Below are positions 1-8,844 of a stretch of 64,000 bases of DNA, piece by piece. This DNA is from Virgibacillus chiguensis (GTDB taxonomy: Bacteria > Bacillota > Bacilli > Bacillales > Amphibacillaceae), in the NCBI RefSeq assembly GCF_900129865.1, contig NZ_FQXD01000011.1, positions 1-64,000 of the forward strand, written 5' to 3'. Below the pieces are notes generated by a model. That model was given only the letters and a program-made list of their open reading frames with translations. It did no database searches and was not told the DNA's origin. Each line of letters opens with the position of its first letter. The first letter of the stretch is position 1. Position numbers and translations under genes: made by a program.

Positions 1-41
1 CGTGGAGCTGACGAATACTAATCGATCGAGGACTTAACTAA
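1..41 (+). rRNA. 23S rRNA, 3' end only
   Basis: The first bases match the conserved 3' terminus of Bacillus-type 23S rRNA (ACGAATACTAATCGATCGAG followed by GACTTAAC). The rest of the gene lies left of the window. A spacer of about 150 bp without a tRNA separates it from the 5S gene. The exact 3' end is set by analogy and may be off by a few bases. Confidence 0.85.
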
Positions 42-195
42 CCTTTTTGGTAGATGTACGTTGAATGATCTCTTATTTAGTTTTCAAGGTAACAAGGAAA
101 AAATGACTTTTTTCAACAAAGATCTTGATTTTTTCACAAAAACGATTATAATAAGATTTGTGCCTCTTTGAAGCACAACATAACAGATAGCAACT

Positions 196-316
196 TTGCC
201 TGGTAGTAATGGCGGAGAGGTCACACCTGTTCCCATGCCGAACACAGTAGTTAAGCTCTCCAGCGCCGATGGTAGTTGGGACTTTGTCCCTGCAAGAGTA
301 GGACGCCGCCAGGCAA
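196..316 (+). rRNA. rrf: 5S rRNA
   Basis: The ends pair as the terminal helix (TTGCCTGG with CCAGGCAA). The interior holds the conserved 5S loop sequence (TCCCATGCCGAACACAG) and the usual 3' part ending in AGAGTAGGACG. Length is about 120 nt. It follows the 23S end in the normal order. No tRNA genes follow, so this rrn operon ends here. Confidence 0.95.
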
Positions 317-323
317 ATCATAT

Positions 324-361
324 AAAAAAACTGACTCATTTTCTTATGAGTCAGTTTTTTT
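324..361 (+). terminator. rrn operon intrinsic terminator
   Basis: A perfect stem (ACTGACTCAT with ATGAGTCAGT) is closed by a TTTCTT loop, flanked by A residues and followed by T7. It lies right after the 5S gene, as expected for the end of an rRNA operon. Confidence 0.9.
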
Positions 362-802
362 ATATGATAGGAAATTAAGCTTTATATTAAATGTGGTAGT
401 ACTCTTTATGTACAAGAAATAGGCCAATAAACATACAGTACTCTCTGTTTTATTAAGCTTGAGTTGCAGACAAAGTGGTAATTAATGAAATGTAGGTCTA
501 TTGGGGATAAAAGATAAACGAGTAGAAGTATGGGATATAAAATAAGCACTATGATATTTTTGGTAAGCTTTATATTAAGGAATATTTACAAACACGTGAT
601 ATGAGTGAAGTCCAAATAAACTTGGTTAACTTGTCTAAAATATTTAAAAAATCTGTATAAAAGCATTGGCAATTCATTGAATGTTGCAAATCGACTTCAA
701 TATTTGAGACAAGAGTATTGGGCATTTCATAAAGTATTCCGAGAAGTTTAAAAGGAGTTACAAAAAATTATTATTAGAAAAAATTCTTTGAGCAATTGTA
801 AA
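362..802. other. Gene-free AT-rich stretch, possible degraded coding remnant
   Basis: No intact gene is visible. Around 600-750 two adjacent + frames read like pieces of one protein: one from an ATG at about 601 (MSEVQINLVNLSKIFKKSV, then a stop), the other just downstream, ending ANRLQYLRQEYWAFHKVFREV before a stop. This could be a frameshifted leftover, but I recognise no family. Confidence 0.3.
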
Positions 803-867
803 AGGTGCTGCTTTTCCTTTCTTAAAGCCATTACTATGTAACTTAAGTAAGGAAAAACGGCACCTTA
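803..867 (-). terminator. Long imperfect inverted repeat downstream of the symporter gene
   Basis: AAGGTGCTGCTTTTCC at 803-819 pairs imperfectly with GGAAAAACGGCACCTT at 851-866, leaving a loop of about 30 nt. It sits about 40 bp past the stop of the minus-strand symporter gene and probably ends that transcript. The T run on the minus strand is weak. Confidence 0.45.
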
Positions 868-904
868 GGGGAGTATAAAGTATTTTGGTTTTATTACGTT
901 AAGA

Positions 905-2092
905 TTAAACTACGCCTTCTTTATTGTTTAATGCCTTACTATTTTTGCTTAGACTGTCCGTTATAGATGTTATTGCTCCATCTCCCGTAACATTACAAGC
1001 CGTCCCTAAACTATCCTGAGCTAAATATAGGGCAATCATAAGTGAAACCATTACGGAATCAAAGCCTAACATACTTTCTAAAAGGCCAATTGCTGCCATT
1101 ACGGCACCTCCTGGCACACCAGGAGCTGCAATCATTGTTACACCTAGCATTAAAATAAACGGAAATATACTTCCAAAAGTAGCAACTTCACCTTGTAAGA
1201 ATAATACAGCTAATGCACAGCTTACAAGTGTAATAGTACTTCCAGATAAATGAATATTAGCTAGCAAAGGTACCGTAAAATCCGCAATACCTTCCCGCAC
1301 TTTTAGTTTTTTAGAGTGTTTTAACGTGACAGGGATGGTAGCCGCTGATGATTGAGTTCCTAGCGCAGTAAAATAGGCTGGAGTCATTGTTTTTAACATA
1401 GATACAGGATTTTGCTTGCTTAAAGTTCCCGCAAGTGTATATTGTACTAGTAAGTAAAGTAAGTGCAAAATAATGATCATTACAAAGACTTTAGCAAAAA
1501 CGGATAATATAGTACTCACCTGTCCAGCAGCAGTCATATTAGCAAAGATACCAAAAATATGAAATGGTAATAGTGGAATAATAACTTTTTCAATTACTAA
1601 ATGAATAATGTCTCTAACATCTAGCGACAATTGGTAAAGCGCGTCTCCTTTAATAGCGGCAATTCCTAGACCAAGAACAAAAGCTAGCAATAAAGCAGTC
1701 ATAACTCCCATAGGAGGTGGCATTTCAATCTCTATAAATCCACTACTTAAAGCTTTAGTTGGATCAGAAAATGATTGTAATGATTGCTGACTTAATAAGT
1801 TAGGGTAAATGATTTTTGCAGAGAAAAAAGCAACAATACCAGCAATAACTGTAGAAGAATATGCAATAAATGCTGTTAGACCTAATAGTTTCCCTGCGCC
1901 CTTACCTAATGATCCTATACCAGGAATAATGAAACCGAGAATAATTAACGGGATAATAAAACCTAAAAAGTTTCCGAATAGATCATTGAATGTTGCGAAA
2001 ATACGGATAAACCAGTCATTTGCAAATGAGCCAAGTGTAATACCTAACGCAATAGCGATAACAATACGTATTAGTAATCCAAAACCTTTCAA
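905..2092 (-). CDS. Dicarboxylate/amino-acid:cation symporter (DAACS family)
   Basis: Membrane carrier of the glutamate/dicarboxylate:cation symporter family (GltP/DctA/SstT type), expected to import acidic amino acids or C4-dicarboxylates with Na+ or H+. Many hydrophobic helices are visible, together with the re-entrant serine-rich motif GTQSSAATIPVTL and the conserved C-terminal segment with DSLGTACNVTGDGA. The start is a TTG at 2092, preceded on the minus strand by AAGGAGG at good spacing; the upstream in-frame ATG at 2119 has no Shine-Dalgarno. This gives 395 residues, normal for the family. The exact substrate cannot be read from sequence. The gene is monocistronic; a repeat element lies upstream. 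Confidence 0.88.
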   Translation of the reverse strand: MKGFGLLIRIVIAIALGITLGSFANDWFIRIFATFNDLFGNFLGFIIPLIILGFIIPGIGSLGKGAGKLLGLTAFIAYSSTVIAGIVAFFSAKIIYPNLLSQQSLQSFSDPTKALSSGFIEIEMPPPMGVMTALLLAFVLGLGIAAIKGDALYQLSLDVRDIIHLVIEKVIIPLLPFHIFGIFANMTAAGQVSTILSVFAKVFVMIIILHLLYLLVQYTLAGTLSKQNPVSMLKTMTPAYFTALGTQSSAATIPVTLKHSKKLKVREGIADFTVPLLANIHLSGSTITLVSCALAVLFLQGEVATFGSIFPFILMLGVTMIAAPGVPGGAVMAAIGLLESMLGFDSVMVSLMIALYLAQDSLGTACNVTGDGAITSITDSLSKNSKALNNKEGVV

Positions 2093-2335
2093 CTGTTTAA
2101 CCTCCTTGATGTAATACACTCTATTTTACACAAAACATATAAATTAGTCTATTATATATAATCAGAAAAAAAATACCATTCTGTTGTATTATATTTTGTT
2201 AAGTTTGTCAATATATATAGTTAACAGTCATTTTTGGGGCAAGCCATTGTATAAGCTTGTTCATCGAGCTGGGATGGTTCACATCTGACTAGACAAAAAA
2301 TAAGGTATGGTGAGGATATCGAAATATTCCACACT

Positions 2336-2601
2336 GAACAAAGGCTCGGGGCGCCCGGTTAGCAACGTAGCGACTGGAACGAATCAACGAAAGTTTTAGG
2401 AATTATGCTCCTGTAACAGGAGTATGCCGGCGCCCTCCGGCAAGCCCGTCTTTAGTCGGCTTTCCTATTTAGAACGAACCGATGATGACTTAGCTTAGGG
2501 CGATTTCGCCAAATCGCCTAGTTGCTGGGCGCTGGAGCCAGACGTGGCTAAATAACTTAGTAAGTTTATCCACAGCTGCTAAATTTTATAATTTCCTAGA
2601 C
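2336..2601 (+). repeat. Interspersed repeat family 1, copy 1
   Basis: Full-length copy of an element that recurs eight times in this window. It begins CAAAGGCTCGGGGCGCCCGG and ends AATTTCCTAGAC. Four blocks at the left end (GGCTC, GCGCCC, AGCAAC, GCGAC) are complementary to blocks near the right end (GAGCC, GGGCGC, GTTGCT, and GTCGC in some copies), so a long end-to-end stem can form. Internal hairpins include CTCCTG/CAGGAG and GCCGG/CCGGC. It is clearly richer in G+C than its surroundings. It lies between two minus-strand genes. Confidence 0.9.
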
Positions 2602-2602
2602 C

Positions 2603-2629
2603 AAAATTAAAAGCGCGCCTTAGCGCGCT
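2603..2629 (-). terminator. Intrinsic terminator of the 66-aa gene
   Basis: On the minus strand, AGCGCGC-TAAG-GCGCGCT is followed by TTTTAATTTT. It lies 11 bp past the stop at 2640. Confidence 0.8.
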
Positions 2630-2639
2630 CTGCCTATTT

Positions 2640-2840
2640 TTAGCTCATTCCATAAGGACCCATTTGTTGTGAACCTCCACTGTTTCCAGCATTGGAATTA
2701 GACATTTGTGATACAAAAGGAATCATTTTTTGCATGGTTTGACCAAAATTTTGATTGTTTTTTGTCATTGTATAAAATGTTGCAGCACCTACACCTACAG
2801 AAGCGATAATTGGTATCCACATTCCATTTTTTTGCACCAT
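2640..2840 (-). CDS. Small hypothetical membrane-anchored protein
   Basis: A 66-residue protein with an N-terminal hydrophobic helix (roughly residues 7-24, IPIIASVGVGAATFYTM) and a polar Gln/Ser/Gly-rich C-terminal part. AGGACGG-like bases lie upstream of the ATG, and a clear terminator follows. These signals support a real gene. I recognise no functional family; its form recalls short Bacillaceae proteins with a glycine-rich signal-anchor. It lies about 80 bp downstream of the flavoprotein gene on the same strand and may be co-transcribed with it. Confidence 0.6.
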   Translation of the reverse strand: MVQKNGMWIPIIASVGVGAATFYTMTKNNQNFGQTMQKMIPFVSQMSNSNAGNSGGSQQMGPYGMS

Positions 2841-2918
2841 TATCCGTCCTTTCTTTGCCCTTAGAAATGATTATAGACATTATTAGATTCGGCGAAACAC
2901 AATATTTCATACAAGGGA

Positions 2919-4184
2919 TCAATTGCCAGATTGTAGTTCCAAAGCTGCGTTTATTCCAGCTAACCTACCAGTAACAAGTGCTGATGTGATATTATAACCA
3001 CCAGTATAACCATGAATATCTAAAATCTCTCCACAGAAATATAATCGTTCTGTTATTTTTGATTGCATGGTGTTTGGAACTATTTCTTTAATGGAAACAC
3101 CACCTCCAGTAACAAAAGCTTTTTCTAAAGGAAGAGAATCATGTACGTAAAATGTAAAATGCTTGCATTCATGGATAAATTGCATTACCCATTGCTTCGA
3201 TAGATTTCCAGCTTTTTGTTCTTCGCACATGTTGTGGCGGTTCAATAAAAAGATAATAAATTTTTCGGGGGCGAATCCTTTTAATAAGTTTTTGACTGTT
3301 TTTTTAGGAGTTTGGTCAATCATATCCAAGAGTTTATCCATAAGTTCTTTTTCCGTAGAGTTTGGAAAAATATCTAATACCATAGGCACTTCGCTTATCC
3401 CTTTTCTTAGTTCTTTTACTACAAATTGCGAGCACCTTAAGACAGCTGGTCCTGATATTCCAAAATGAGTGAAAATCATATCCATTTGATGGGAAATAAT
3501 CGTTTTTCCTTTTTGGTTAAGAACAGATAAACAAATATTACGTAATGAAATACCTTGTAAAGCTTTATTTCGAATAAATGCTTCTTCAGATACTAATGCA
3601 ACTTCTGTAGGGTATAGCTCAGTAATTGTATGACCTGCTTTTTTTGCCCATGCATAGCCATCGCCAGTAGACCCAGTGTAAGGGACCGCTTTGCCTCCTA
3701 CTGCGACAATAATAGCTTTCGATTGTATTTTTTCACCATGTGGAAGGATAACAGTATGGTGTTTTGCCTCATAATGGATTGCTTCTACAGCAGTTTCCAA
3801 TTTCACATTAACATTTAACTCGTCTAAGCGTCTTAACAACGCGTTCACAACGGTTTTAGACTGATTGGATACTGGAAACATTCTTCCATGATCCTCTTCT
3901 TTTAGAGGTACTTGTAATGTAGTAAAAAAATCAATAATGTCGTAATTGTTGAAAACAGAAAAAGCACTATATAGAAATTTTCCATTACCTGGAATATTTT
4001 TTATAACTTCTTCCTGTGGAAGCCGATTTGTGACATTACATCTCCCGCCACCAGAAATCGCCAGTTTTTTTCCTAACTTCTTTCCTTTTTCAATCAATAA
4101 TGTGTTGGCACCATGCTCAGCAGCAGCTATTGCTGCCATCAATCCTGAAGGCCCTCCACCTATAATTGTTACGTCATAGGTCAT
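2919..4184 (-). CDS. ytfP: HI0933/BaiN-family NAD(P)/FAD-dependent oxidoreductase (YtfP-like)
   Basis: A cytoplasmic flavoprotein of the HI0933 (YhiN/BaiN) family. An N-terminal Rossmann FAD-binding motif is visible ([12 protein letters not shown], residues 7-18), followed by the family signature [17 protein letters not shown] at about 37-53. The C-terminal block [20 protein letters not shown] closes the FAD site. Its 421 residues are normal for the family. The physiological substrate of YtfP-type proteins is not established. It is divergent from ytgP, as in Bacillus subtilis, which supports the orthology. A GGAAAGGA-type ribosome site precedes the ATG. Confidence 0.9.
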   Translation of the reverse strand: MTYDVTIIGGGPSGLMAAIAAAEHGANTLLIEKGKKLGKKLAISGGGRCNVTNRLPQEEVIKNIPGNGKFLYSAFSVFNNYDIIDFFTTLQVPLKEEDHGRMFPVSNQSKTVVNALLRRLDELNVNVKLETAVEAIHYEAKHHTVILPHGEKIQSKAIIVAVGGKAVPYTGSTGDGYAWAKKAGHTITELYPTEVALVSEEAFIRNKALQGISLRNICLSVLNQKGKTIISHQMDMIFTHFGISGPAVLRCSQFVVKELRKGISEVPMVLDIFPNSTEKELMDKLLDMIDQTPKKTVKNLLKGFAPEKFIIFLLNRHNMCEEQKAGNLSKQWVMQFIHECKHFTFYVHDSLPLEKAFVTGGGVSIKEIVPNTMQSKITERLYFCGEILDIHGYTGGYNITSALVTGRLAGINAALELQSGN

Positions 4185-4525
4185 CGATATTCATTCCTTT
4201 CCGCTGGTATCGTACCATGAACCGGAAAAAGAAACAATTTTTTATTATATGTTAGGAAGTATAAAGGAAATCTATCCACGCAAAGGAAAAAACGGCTACA
4301 ACCTCGGTTTTATAGTATAAAATGCATTACAACCATACCTATATAAAAAACTGCCGATAAGCAAAAACAACATTTAAATACACAATATCAGTTAATTTGT
4401 AATATAATGTTGTTATTTATACGGAAGAAGTAAATGAAAATATGATAGAATAGTGCATATGTGTAATTTGAAATACAAATTACCTCGTAAAGATTTTATT
4501 AAATGTAGATGATGCAGGTGAAAAA
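4185..4525. other. Divergent intergenic region between ytfP and ytgP
   Basis: AT-rich region that must hold the promoters of both flanking genes. TATAAT occurs at 4403-4408 on the + strand without a convincing -35. Around 4255-4330 there is a weak likeness to repeat family 2 (GGAAGTATAAAG, later GGCTACAAC and TATAGTATAAAA). Nothing else is seen. Confidence 0.3.
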
Positions 4526-6139
4526 ATGTCGAATATTGTACGTGGAACGATGTTGCTAACGGGAGCGACATTTATCTCTAAACTAATAGGAATGATTTAT
4601 GTTATTCCATTTAATGCTTTAGTTGGAGCAACAGGGGGTACGCTGTTTTCACTAGCTTACACTCCTTACAACATATTTATTAGTCTCTCAACTGTTGGAG
4701 TACCATTAGCTGTATCAAAATTTGTTTCCAAATATAATGCAGTCGGAGATTATGAAACAGGAATGCGTATGTTCCGTACTGGAATGACGTTAATGGTTAC
4801 AACTGGAATCATAGCCTTTTTGGTACTCTTTTTTAGTGCGGATTTATTAGCAACGGGAATGATTACGAATGAAAATGCAGATGAACTCTCGAGGTCTGAT
4901 GTCGCTTTTGTTATTAAAATGGTAAGTTTTGCTTTAATTTTAATTCCTGCTATGAGCATTGTGAGAGGCTTTTTCCAAGGGTACAATTCCATGGGACCTA
5001 CAGCTATATCTCAAGTCATCGAACAAATTGTACGGATCTTTTTTATTTTGGCAGGATCATTCGTTATTGTAAATATCTTAAATGGATCAGTTATTGCTGC
5101 TGTCGGTTTTTCTACTTTCGCGGCGTTTCTTGGGGCAGTAGCTTCTTGTCTTGTCCTATACATTTACTGGCAAAAAAGAAAGCCGTATATTGATAAACAA
5201 CGCAAGCAACAAATATATATGTACGATATTAGCACAAGCGATATGTTTAAAGAATTATTTCGTTACGCCGGACCCTTTGTGTTAGTCGGATTAGCTACGC
5301 CGTTATATCAATTAATTGATCAGTTCACGTTTGAAAGAGCAATGGTTGCTAATGGGGAAGGAGCTATTTGGTCTTTTTCCTATTCCGTCGTGAATTTCTA
5401 CGGACATAAGCTAGTTATTATCCCTGTAACGATAGCAATAGGTTTATCATTAGCTATTCTCCCTGCAATGACCAAAGCATATACACAAAATAATAAGCAA
5501 TTGCTAAAAAATCAAATAAGCCAAGCGCTACAAATTGTTATGTTTTTAATTTTGCCTGCAGTTAGTGGGCTATCATTATTATCTACGGAAGCGTATGGAG
5601 CGTTATTTGGATTAGAAAAAATTGCTATTTCTGGTGAGTTATTAGCTTGGTACGCACCTGTTGGTCTGTTTTTCGGGTTATTCACCGTTACCTCTTCCAT
5701 TTTACAAGGGGTTAACCAACAGAGATTTGCTGTAGTTAGCTTATCTGCGGGTGTACTCGTAAAAGTGTTATTAAACATACAGCTTATTTATATGTTTGGT
5801 GCTAAAGGAGCAATCTTTGGGACAGCATTAGCAGCAGGTATTGCTACCATCCTCAATCTATGGCGCATTCGTTTAGCTACTCATTTTTCTTATAAATCAT
5901 TACTAAAACAAACGACATTAATTATCATTTTTATTGCAATTATGAGTGGGGCTATTATTTTAGGAAAATATTTATTAGGTATGGTCGTTCCAAATAACCG
6001 AGTAGGTATGATAATTACATTAATTGCCTGCGTGAGTTTGGGTGGGCTCGTTTACTTGTGGTTAGCTTATGCATCTACATTATTAGAGCGAGTGCTTGGA
6101 AATCGGGTTCGGTTTTTAGATAAAATCTTTAAGCGATAG
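4526..6139 (+). CDS. murJ: Lipid II flippase MurJ (YtgP), MOP superfamily
   Basis: A polytopic membrane protein of 537 residues with about 14 hydrophobic helices, belonging to the polysaccharide-exporter (MOP/SpoVB/MviN) family. The start reads MSNIVRGTMLLTGATFISKLIGMIYVIPFNALVG, typical of the YtgP branch. In B. subtilis YtgP was identified as the MurJ lipid II flippase, moving the undecaprenyl-linked cell-wall precursor across the membrane. The start ATG follows GCAGGTG. The rsuA-like gene begins 11 bp after its stop, so the two are probably one operon. SpoVB is a paralogue, but the gene order favours YtgP. Confidence 0.9.
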   Translation: MSNIVRGTMLLTGATFISKLIGMIYVIPFNALVGATGGTLFSLAYTPYNIFISLSTVGVPLAVSKFVSKYNAVGDYETGMRMFRTGMTLMVTTGIIAFLVLFFSADLLATGMITNENADELSRSDVAFVIKMVSFALILIPAMSIVRGFFQGYNSMGPTAISQVIEQIVRIFFILAGSFVIVNILNGSVIAAVGFSTFAAFLGAVASCLVLYIYWQKRKPYIDKQRKQQIYMYDISTSDMFKELFRYAGPFVLVGLATPLYQLIDQFTFERAMVANGEGAIWSFSYSVVNFYGHKLVIIPVTIAIGLSLAILPAMTKAYTQNNKQLLKNQISQALQIVMFLILPAVSGLSLLSTEAYGALFGLEKIAISGELLAWYAPVGLFFGLFTVTSSILQGVNQQRFAVVSLSAGVLVKVLLNIQLIYMFGAKGAIFGTALAAGIATILNLWRIRLATHFSYKSLLKQTTLIIIFIAIMSGAIILGKYLLGMVVPNNRVGMIITLIACVSLGGLVYLWLAYASTLLERVLGNRVRFLDKIFKR

Positions 6140-6150
6140 GGGGTATTATT

Positions 6151-6861
6151 ATGCGCCTTGACAAATTTTTGGCCAATGCTGGAGTGGGAAGTAGGAAAGA
6201 AGTAAAAGCTCTGTTGAAAAAACGATGCGTTACGGTAAATGGTCAACTAGTCAAAGATAGTTCCGTTCATGTTGATGAAATGAATGATAGTATTACAGTA
6301 AATGGAAATCCAATTCATTACCAAAAATACACATATATTATGTTGCATAAACCTTCTGGTGTGATTTCTGCTACAGAAGATAAGCAAGATAAAACGGTTA
6401 TTGAATTACTGTCTCACGATCTACAAAAGTTTAAGCCGTTTCCAGTAGGGCGACTGGATAAGGATACAGAAGGCCTGCTTATATTAACGAATGATGGTCA
6501 ATTAGCACACGAGTTATTGTCTCCCAAAAAGCATGTAACGAAAACGTATTTTGCGAAAATTAAAGGGGAGGTAACAGAAGCTGATTGCATGGCTTTTGCC
6601 AACGGTGTGACATTGGAGGATGGCTATAGAACAAAACCTGCAACATTACGTATTTTGAAGCAAGGCGCACAATCAGAAGTTGAAATTATGATTACTGAAG
6701 GGAAATATCATCAGATTAAGCGAATGTTTCGAGCTGTTGATAAACAGGTAGCATATTTAAAACGGACAACAATGGGGAAATTACATCTTGATAAGGCTCT
6801 TAAAAAAGGAGAATATAGGCAGTTGCGCGTTGAAGAAGTGAAGTTATTACAGGATTCATAA
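6151..6861 (+). CDS. ytzG: Pseudouridine synthase, RsuA family (YtzG-like)
   Basis: A 236-residue rRNA modification enzyme. An S4 RNA-binding domain occupies residues 1-45 (MRLDKFLANAGVGSRKEVK). The catalytic signature GRLDKDTEGLLILTNDG lies at about 102-118 with the catalytic Asp in RLD, and the downstream block GKYHQIKRMFRAV is conserved. RsuA-type enzymes isomerise U516 of 16S rRNA; the exact site for this protein is inferred. GGGGG precedes the ATG at 10 bp spacing. It follows murJ closely and is likely co-transcribed with it. Confidence 0.9.
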   Translation: MRLDKFLANAGVGSRKEVKALLKKRCVTVNGQLVKDSSVHVDEMNDSITVNGNPIHYQKYTYIMLHKPSGVISATEDKQDKTVIELLSHDLQKFKPFPVGRLDKDTEGLLILTNDGQLAHELLSPKKHVTKTYFAKIKGEVTEADCMAFANGVTLEDGYRTKPATLRILKQGAQSEVEIMITEGKYHQIKRMFRAVDKQVAYLKRTTMGKLHLDKALKKGEYRQLRVEEVKLLQDS

Positions 6862-6906
6862 ACTTTACGTACGCTTCTATGAAGGATTTTGTTAAGGAGG
6901 CTCATC

Positions 6907-7464
6907 ATGGCAAGGTTACCACATTATTTTATCGCCATTCCGTTAACTAAAGAAGTTCAAGTGATGTGTAGCGAAACGCAGACATTTTTAAAACAGAAGC
7001 TACCTTATAGGGAGTGGACAAATAAGCATGACTTTCATATTACCTTAAAGTTTTTAGGACCTGTATCCGATAGTAAAGTATGCCACCTGATTGACAGACT
7101 ACAACGAGTTTATTTTTCACCTTTTTATTTAAAAGTAGGTGGAGTAGATACTTTTGGCTCTTTTGAAAGACCAAGGGTAATTTATTCGAAAGTACAATTA
7201 AATGATACGTTAACAAAGCTAGTAAATCAGATTGAGTTTGAAGCAAAGGCAGAAGGGTTTTTAGCGGAAAAAAGGCCGTATATTCCTCACATTACATTAG
7301 CTAAAAAATGGGATGGATCTGCTCATATAGGCAATGAAGTATTAACCGAAGTGAAAAATAAGGATTACTCAGAAAAGTTATTGTATGTGGATTGTTTCGT
7401 ATTATATCAAATATTTCCAGATGAACAGCCGAAGTATAAAGTCAAAGCTTATTTTACACTATAA
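6907..7464 (+). CDS. thpR: RNA 2',3'-cyclic phosphodiesterase (YtlP/ThpR)
   Basis: A 2H phosphoesterase of 185 residues. The two catalytic HxT motifs are visible as HITLKFLG (about residue 43) and HITLAKKW (about residue 127). Members hydrolyse 2',3'-cyclic phosphodiester ends of RNA and were formerly called 2'-5' RNA ligases. I chose the ATG at 6907 because AAGGAGG stands 6 bp upstream; an earlier in-frame TTG at 6889 overlaps that site and is not credible. It is the third gene of a probable murJ-ytzG-thpR cluster. Confidence 0.9.
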   Translation: MARLPHYFIAIPLTKEVQVMCSETQTFLKQKLPYREWTNKHDFHITLKFLGPVSDSKVCHLIDRLQRVYFSPFYLKVGGVDTFGSFERPRVIYSKVQLNDTLTKLVNQIEFEAKAEGFLAEKRPYIPHITLAKKWDGSAHIGNEVLTEVKNKDYSEKLLYVDCFVLYQIFPDEQPKYKVKAYFTL

Positions 7465-7481
7465 AAAAGTAACATACGAAA

Positions 7482-7549
7482 GGCTTATTTTATAAGCCAA
7501 ACGATGGCTTTACCAGGAAGATTTGGCGATAAACCAATTCTTTCTAAAA
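7482..7549 (+). repeat. Repeat family 2, degenerate copy
   Basis: Contains GATTTGGCGATAAACCAATT followed by CTTTCTAA, matching the 3' hairpin of the second short repeat family. A second small palindrome, GGCTTATTTTATAAGCC, lies at 7482-7498. It fills the gap between thpR and the next gene. Confidence 0.45.
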
Positions 7550-7556
7550 GCAGGGG

Positions 7557-8492
7557 GTGGAAACACTGGCACAATTAATTAAATTACAAGATTATATTTC
7601 TAGATACGAATGGAATCCTTATCGTTACCCAAGTCAATTTATTCGCTTAAAGAAAGAGAACTGGCTTCATTTGAAAGAGGCGTGGGAAAAAGAAAAAAAT
7701 TCGCTACCATTACATGAGACAGAAATAGTAGACCAAGCCGAGCAACATTCAAGATGGAAAATGTGGAAGCGCAAAGAAAAAAAAGAGGAAGTTCCTCATG
7801 AAGAAGATGCAAAGTTGGTTCTCCCGGAAACGGAACAAGGCTTAAAGCAGTATTATTTAAATAAATTATTACATTTACAAATGAAATGGGCTACGTCTAC
7901 GGTAACAGAGGTTTCTTTTGTTGATAAATACTGGCACAATGACATGGAAATCAAGTATTTCTTACAACGGTTCCCTGATACTTATTTAATTTTGTATTAT
8001 CCAATATTCGAGATTAAAAAAGCGCCGGTGGAATGTGAGATAATTTTAATAACACCAATAGGAATTGAAATAATTAGTCAGATAAAAGAAGAAATTGGTT
8101 CGACATTTATAGCGCAAGATGCACGAACATGGATAGTAGAAAAGGGAGGTCATAGGGGAAAATTGTTAAATCCACATATCGCTTTAAAGCGGACGGAAAA
8201 TATTATAAAAGGAATTCTTTCTCACTATGATTTAAACTTTCCAATTACAAAAGTTATTCTAGCTAAATCAAACCCTGTCCAGTTTGTAACGGAACCATTC
8301 CAAACTAAAATTATCGGTAGTCACCAATATCAAGATTGGTTTGCGCAAAAAAGAAAGATTACTTCTCCATTAAAAAATGAGCAGTTAAAGGTAGCAGAAT
8401 GTTTATTAAAGCATGTGCAAACTACCGCGGTTAAAAGGCCAGAATGGGAAGAAGAGCGGGATTCGTTTGAGTTTGTTGGTGAAGAATTTTAA
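7557..8492 (+). CDS. NERD-like (nuclease-related domain) hypothetical protein
   Basis: A 311-residue soluble protein. Residues about 130-215 have the layout of a NERD domain: PVECEIILITPIGIEIISQIKE (an acidic residue then hydrophobic strands), a tryptophan in ARTWIVEKGG, and NPHIALKRTENIIKGIL, corresponding to the family's NP-x-Q/R helix. The fit is by pattern only. The N-terminal part is charged and rich in Lys/Glu. The start is uncertain: GTG at 7557 overlaps the GGGGG ribosome site, whereas CTG at 7566 lies at ideal spacing from it. The position between ytlP and ytmP fits an uncharacterised yt-region gene of B. subtilis. Confidence 0.65.
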   Translation: METLAQLIKLQDYISRYEWNPYRYPSQFIRLKKENWLHLKEAWEKEKNSLPLHETEIVDQAEQHSRWKMWKRKEKKEEVPHEEDAKLVLPETEQGLKQYYLNKLLHLQMKWATSTVTEVSFVDKYWHNDMEIKYFLQRFPDTYLILYYPIFEIKKAPVECEIILITPIGIEIISQIKEEIGSTFIAQDARTWIVEKGGHRGKLLNPHIALKRTENIIKGILSHYDLNFPITKVILAKSNPVQFVTEPFQTKIIGSHQYQDWFAQKRKITSPLKNEQLKVAECLLKHVQTTAVKRPEWEEERDSFEFVGEEF

Positions 8493-8844
8493 AAAACATA
8501 GTTGCTGGCACTATAGGAAAGTAAAGTTTCTAGATATGCCAAATTTTACTAATGCTGAAAAGAACATATATATTTTTTTACCTCATTTACTGGTAATATT
8601 TATGTTTAATTAGTTCTGATTTTTGAACAAAAACGTGTAATAACAGTATCTTTGATGTAGTAACATTCTTTATAATTATAAAGAAATTATGTTAGACCAC
8701 CTCAATGGGTAACAGTAAAGTGGGGGCTATTTCTAAAAGCAGTTGATTTGTTGAAAAGTAAATAATAGATTCAGATTTGTATTTTTGTACAAATATAGAT
8801 AAAATATATTATTGAACGCTAAATTTGAAAGATGTGAGGAATTT
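8493..8844. other. Intergenic region before ytmP
   Basis: AT-rich. CACTATAGGAAAGTAAAG at 8509-8526 is the left-end motif of repeat family 2. No hairpin with a T run and no conserved gene is seen. The ytmP promoter should lie in the distal half. Confidence 0.3.

Noticed and set aside
855-2119. Longer start (2119) for the symporter gene
   Set aside because: No ribosome site before it, whereas AAGGAGG stands correctly before the TTG at 2092.
8413-8613. 66-codon + frame overlapping the end of the NERD-like gene
   Set aside because: It has no ribosome site, lies mostly inside the other gene and its product shows no protein-like pattern.
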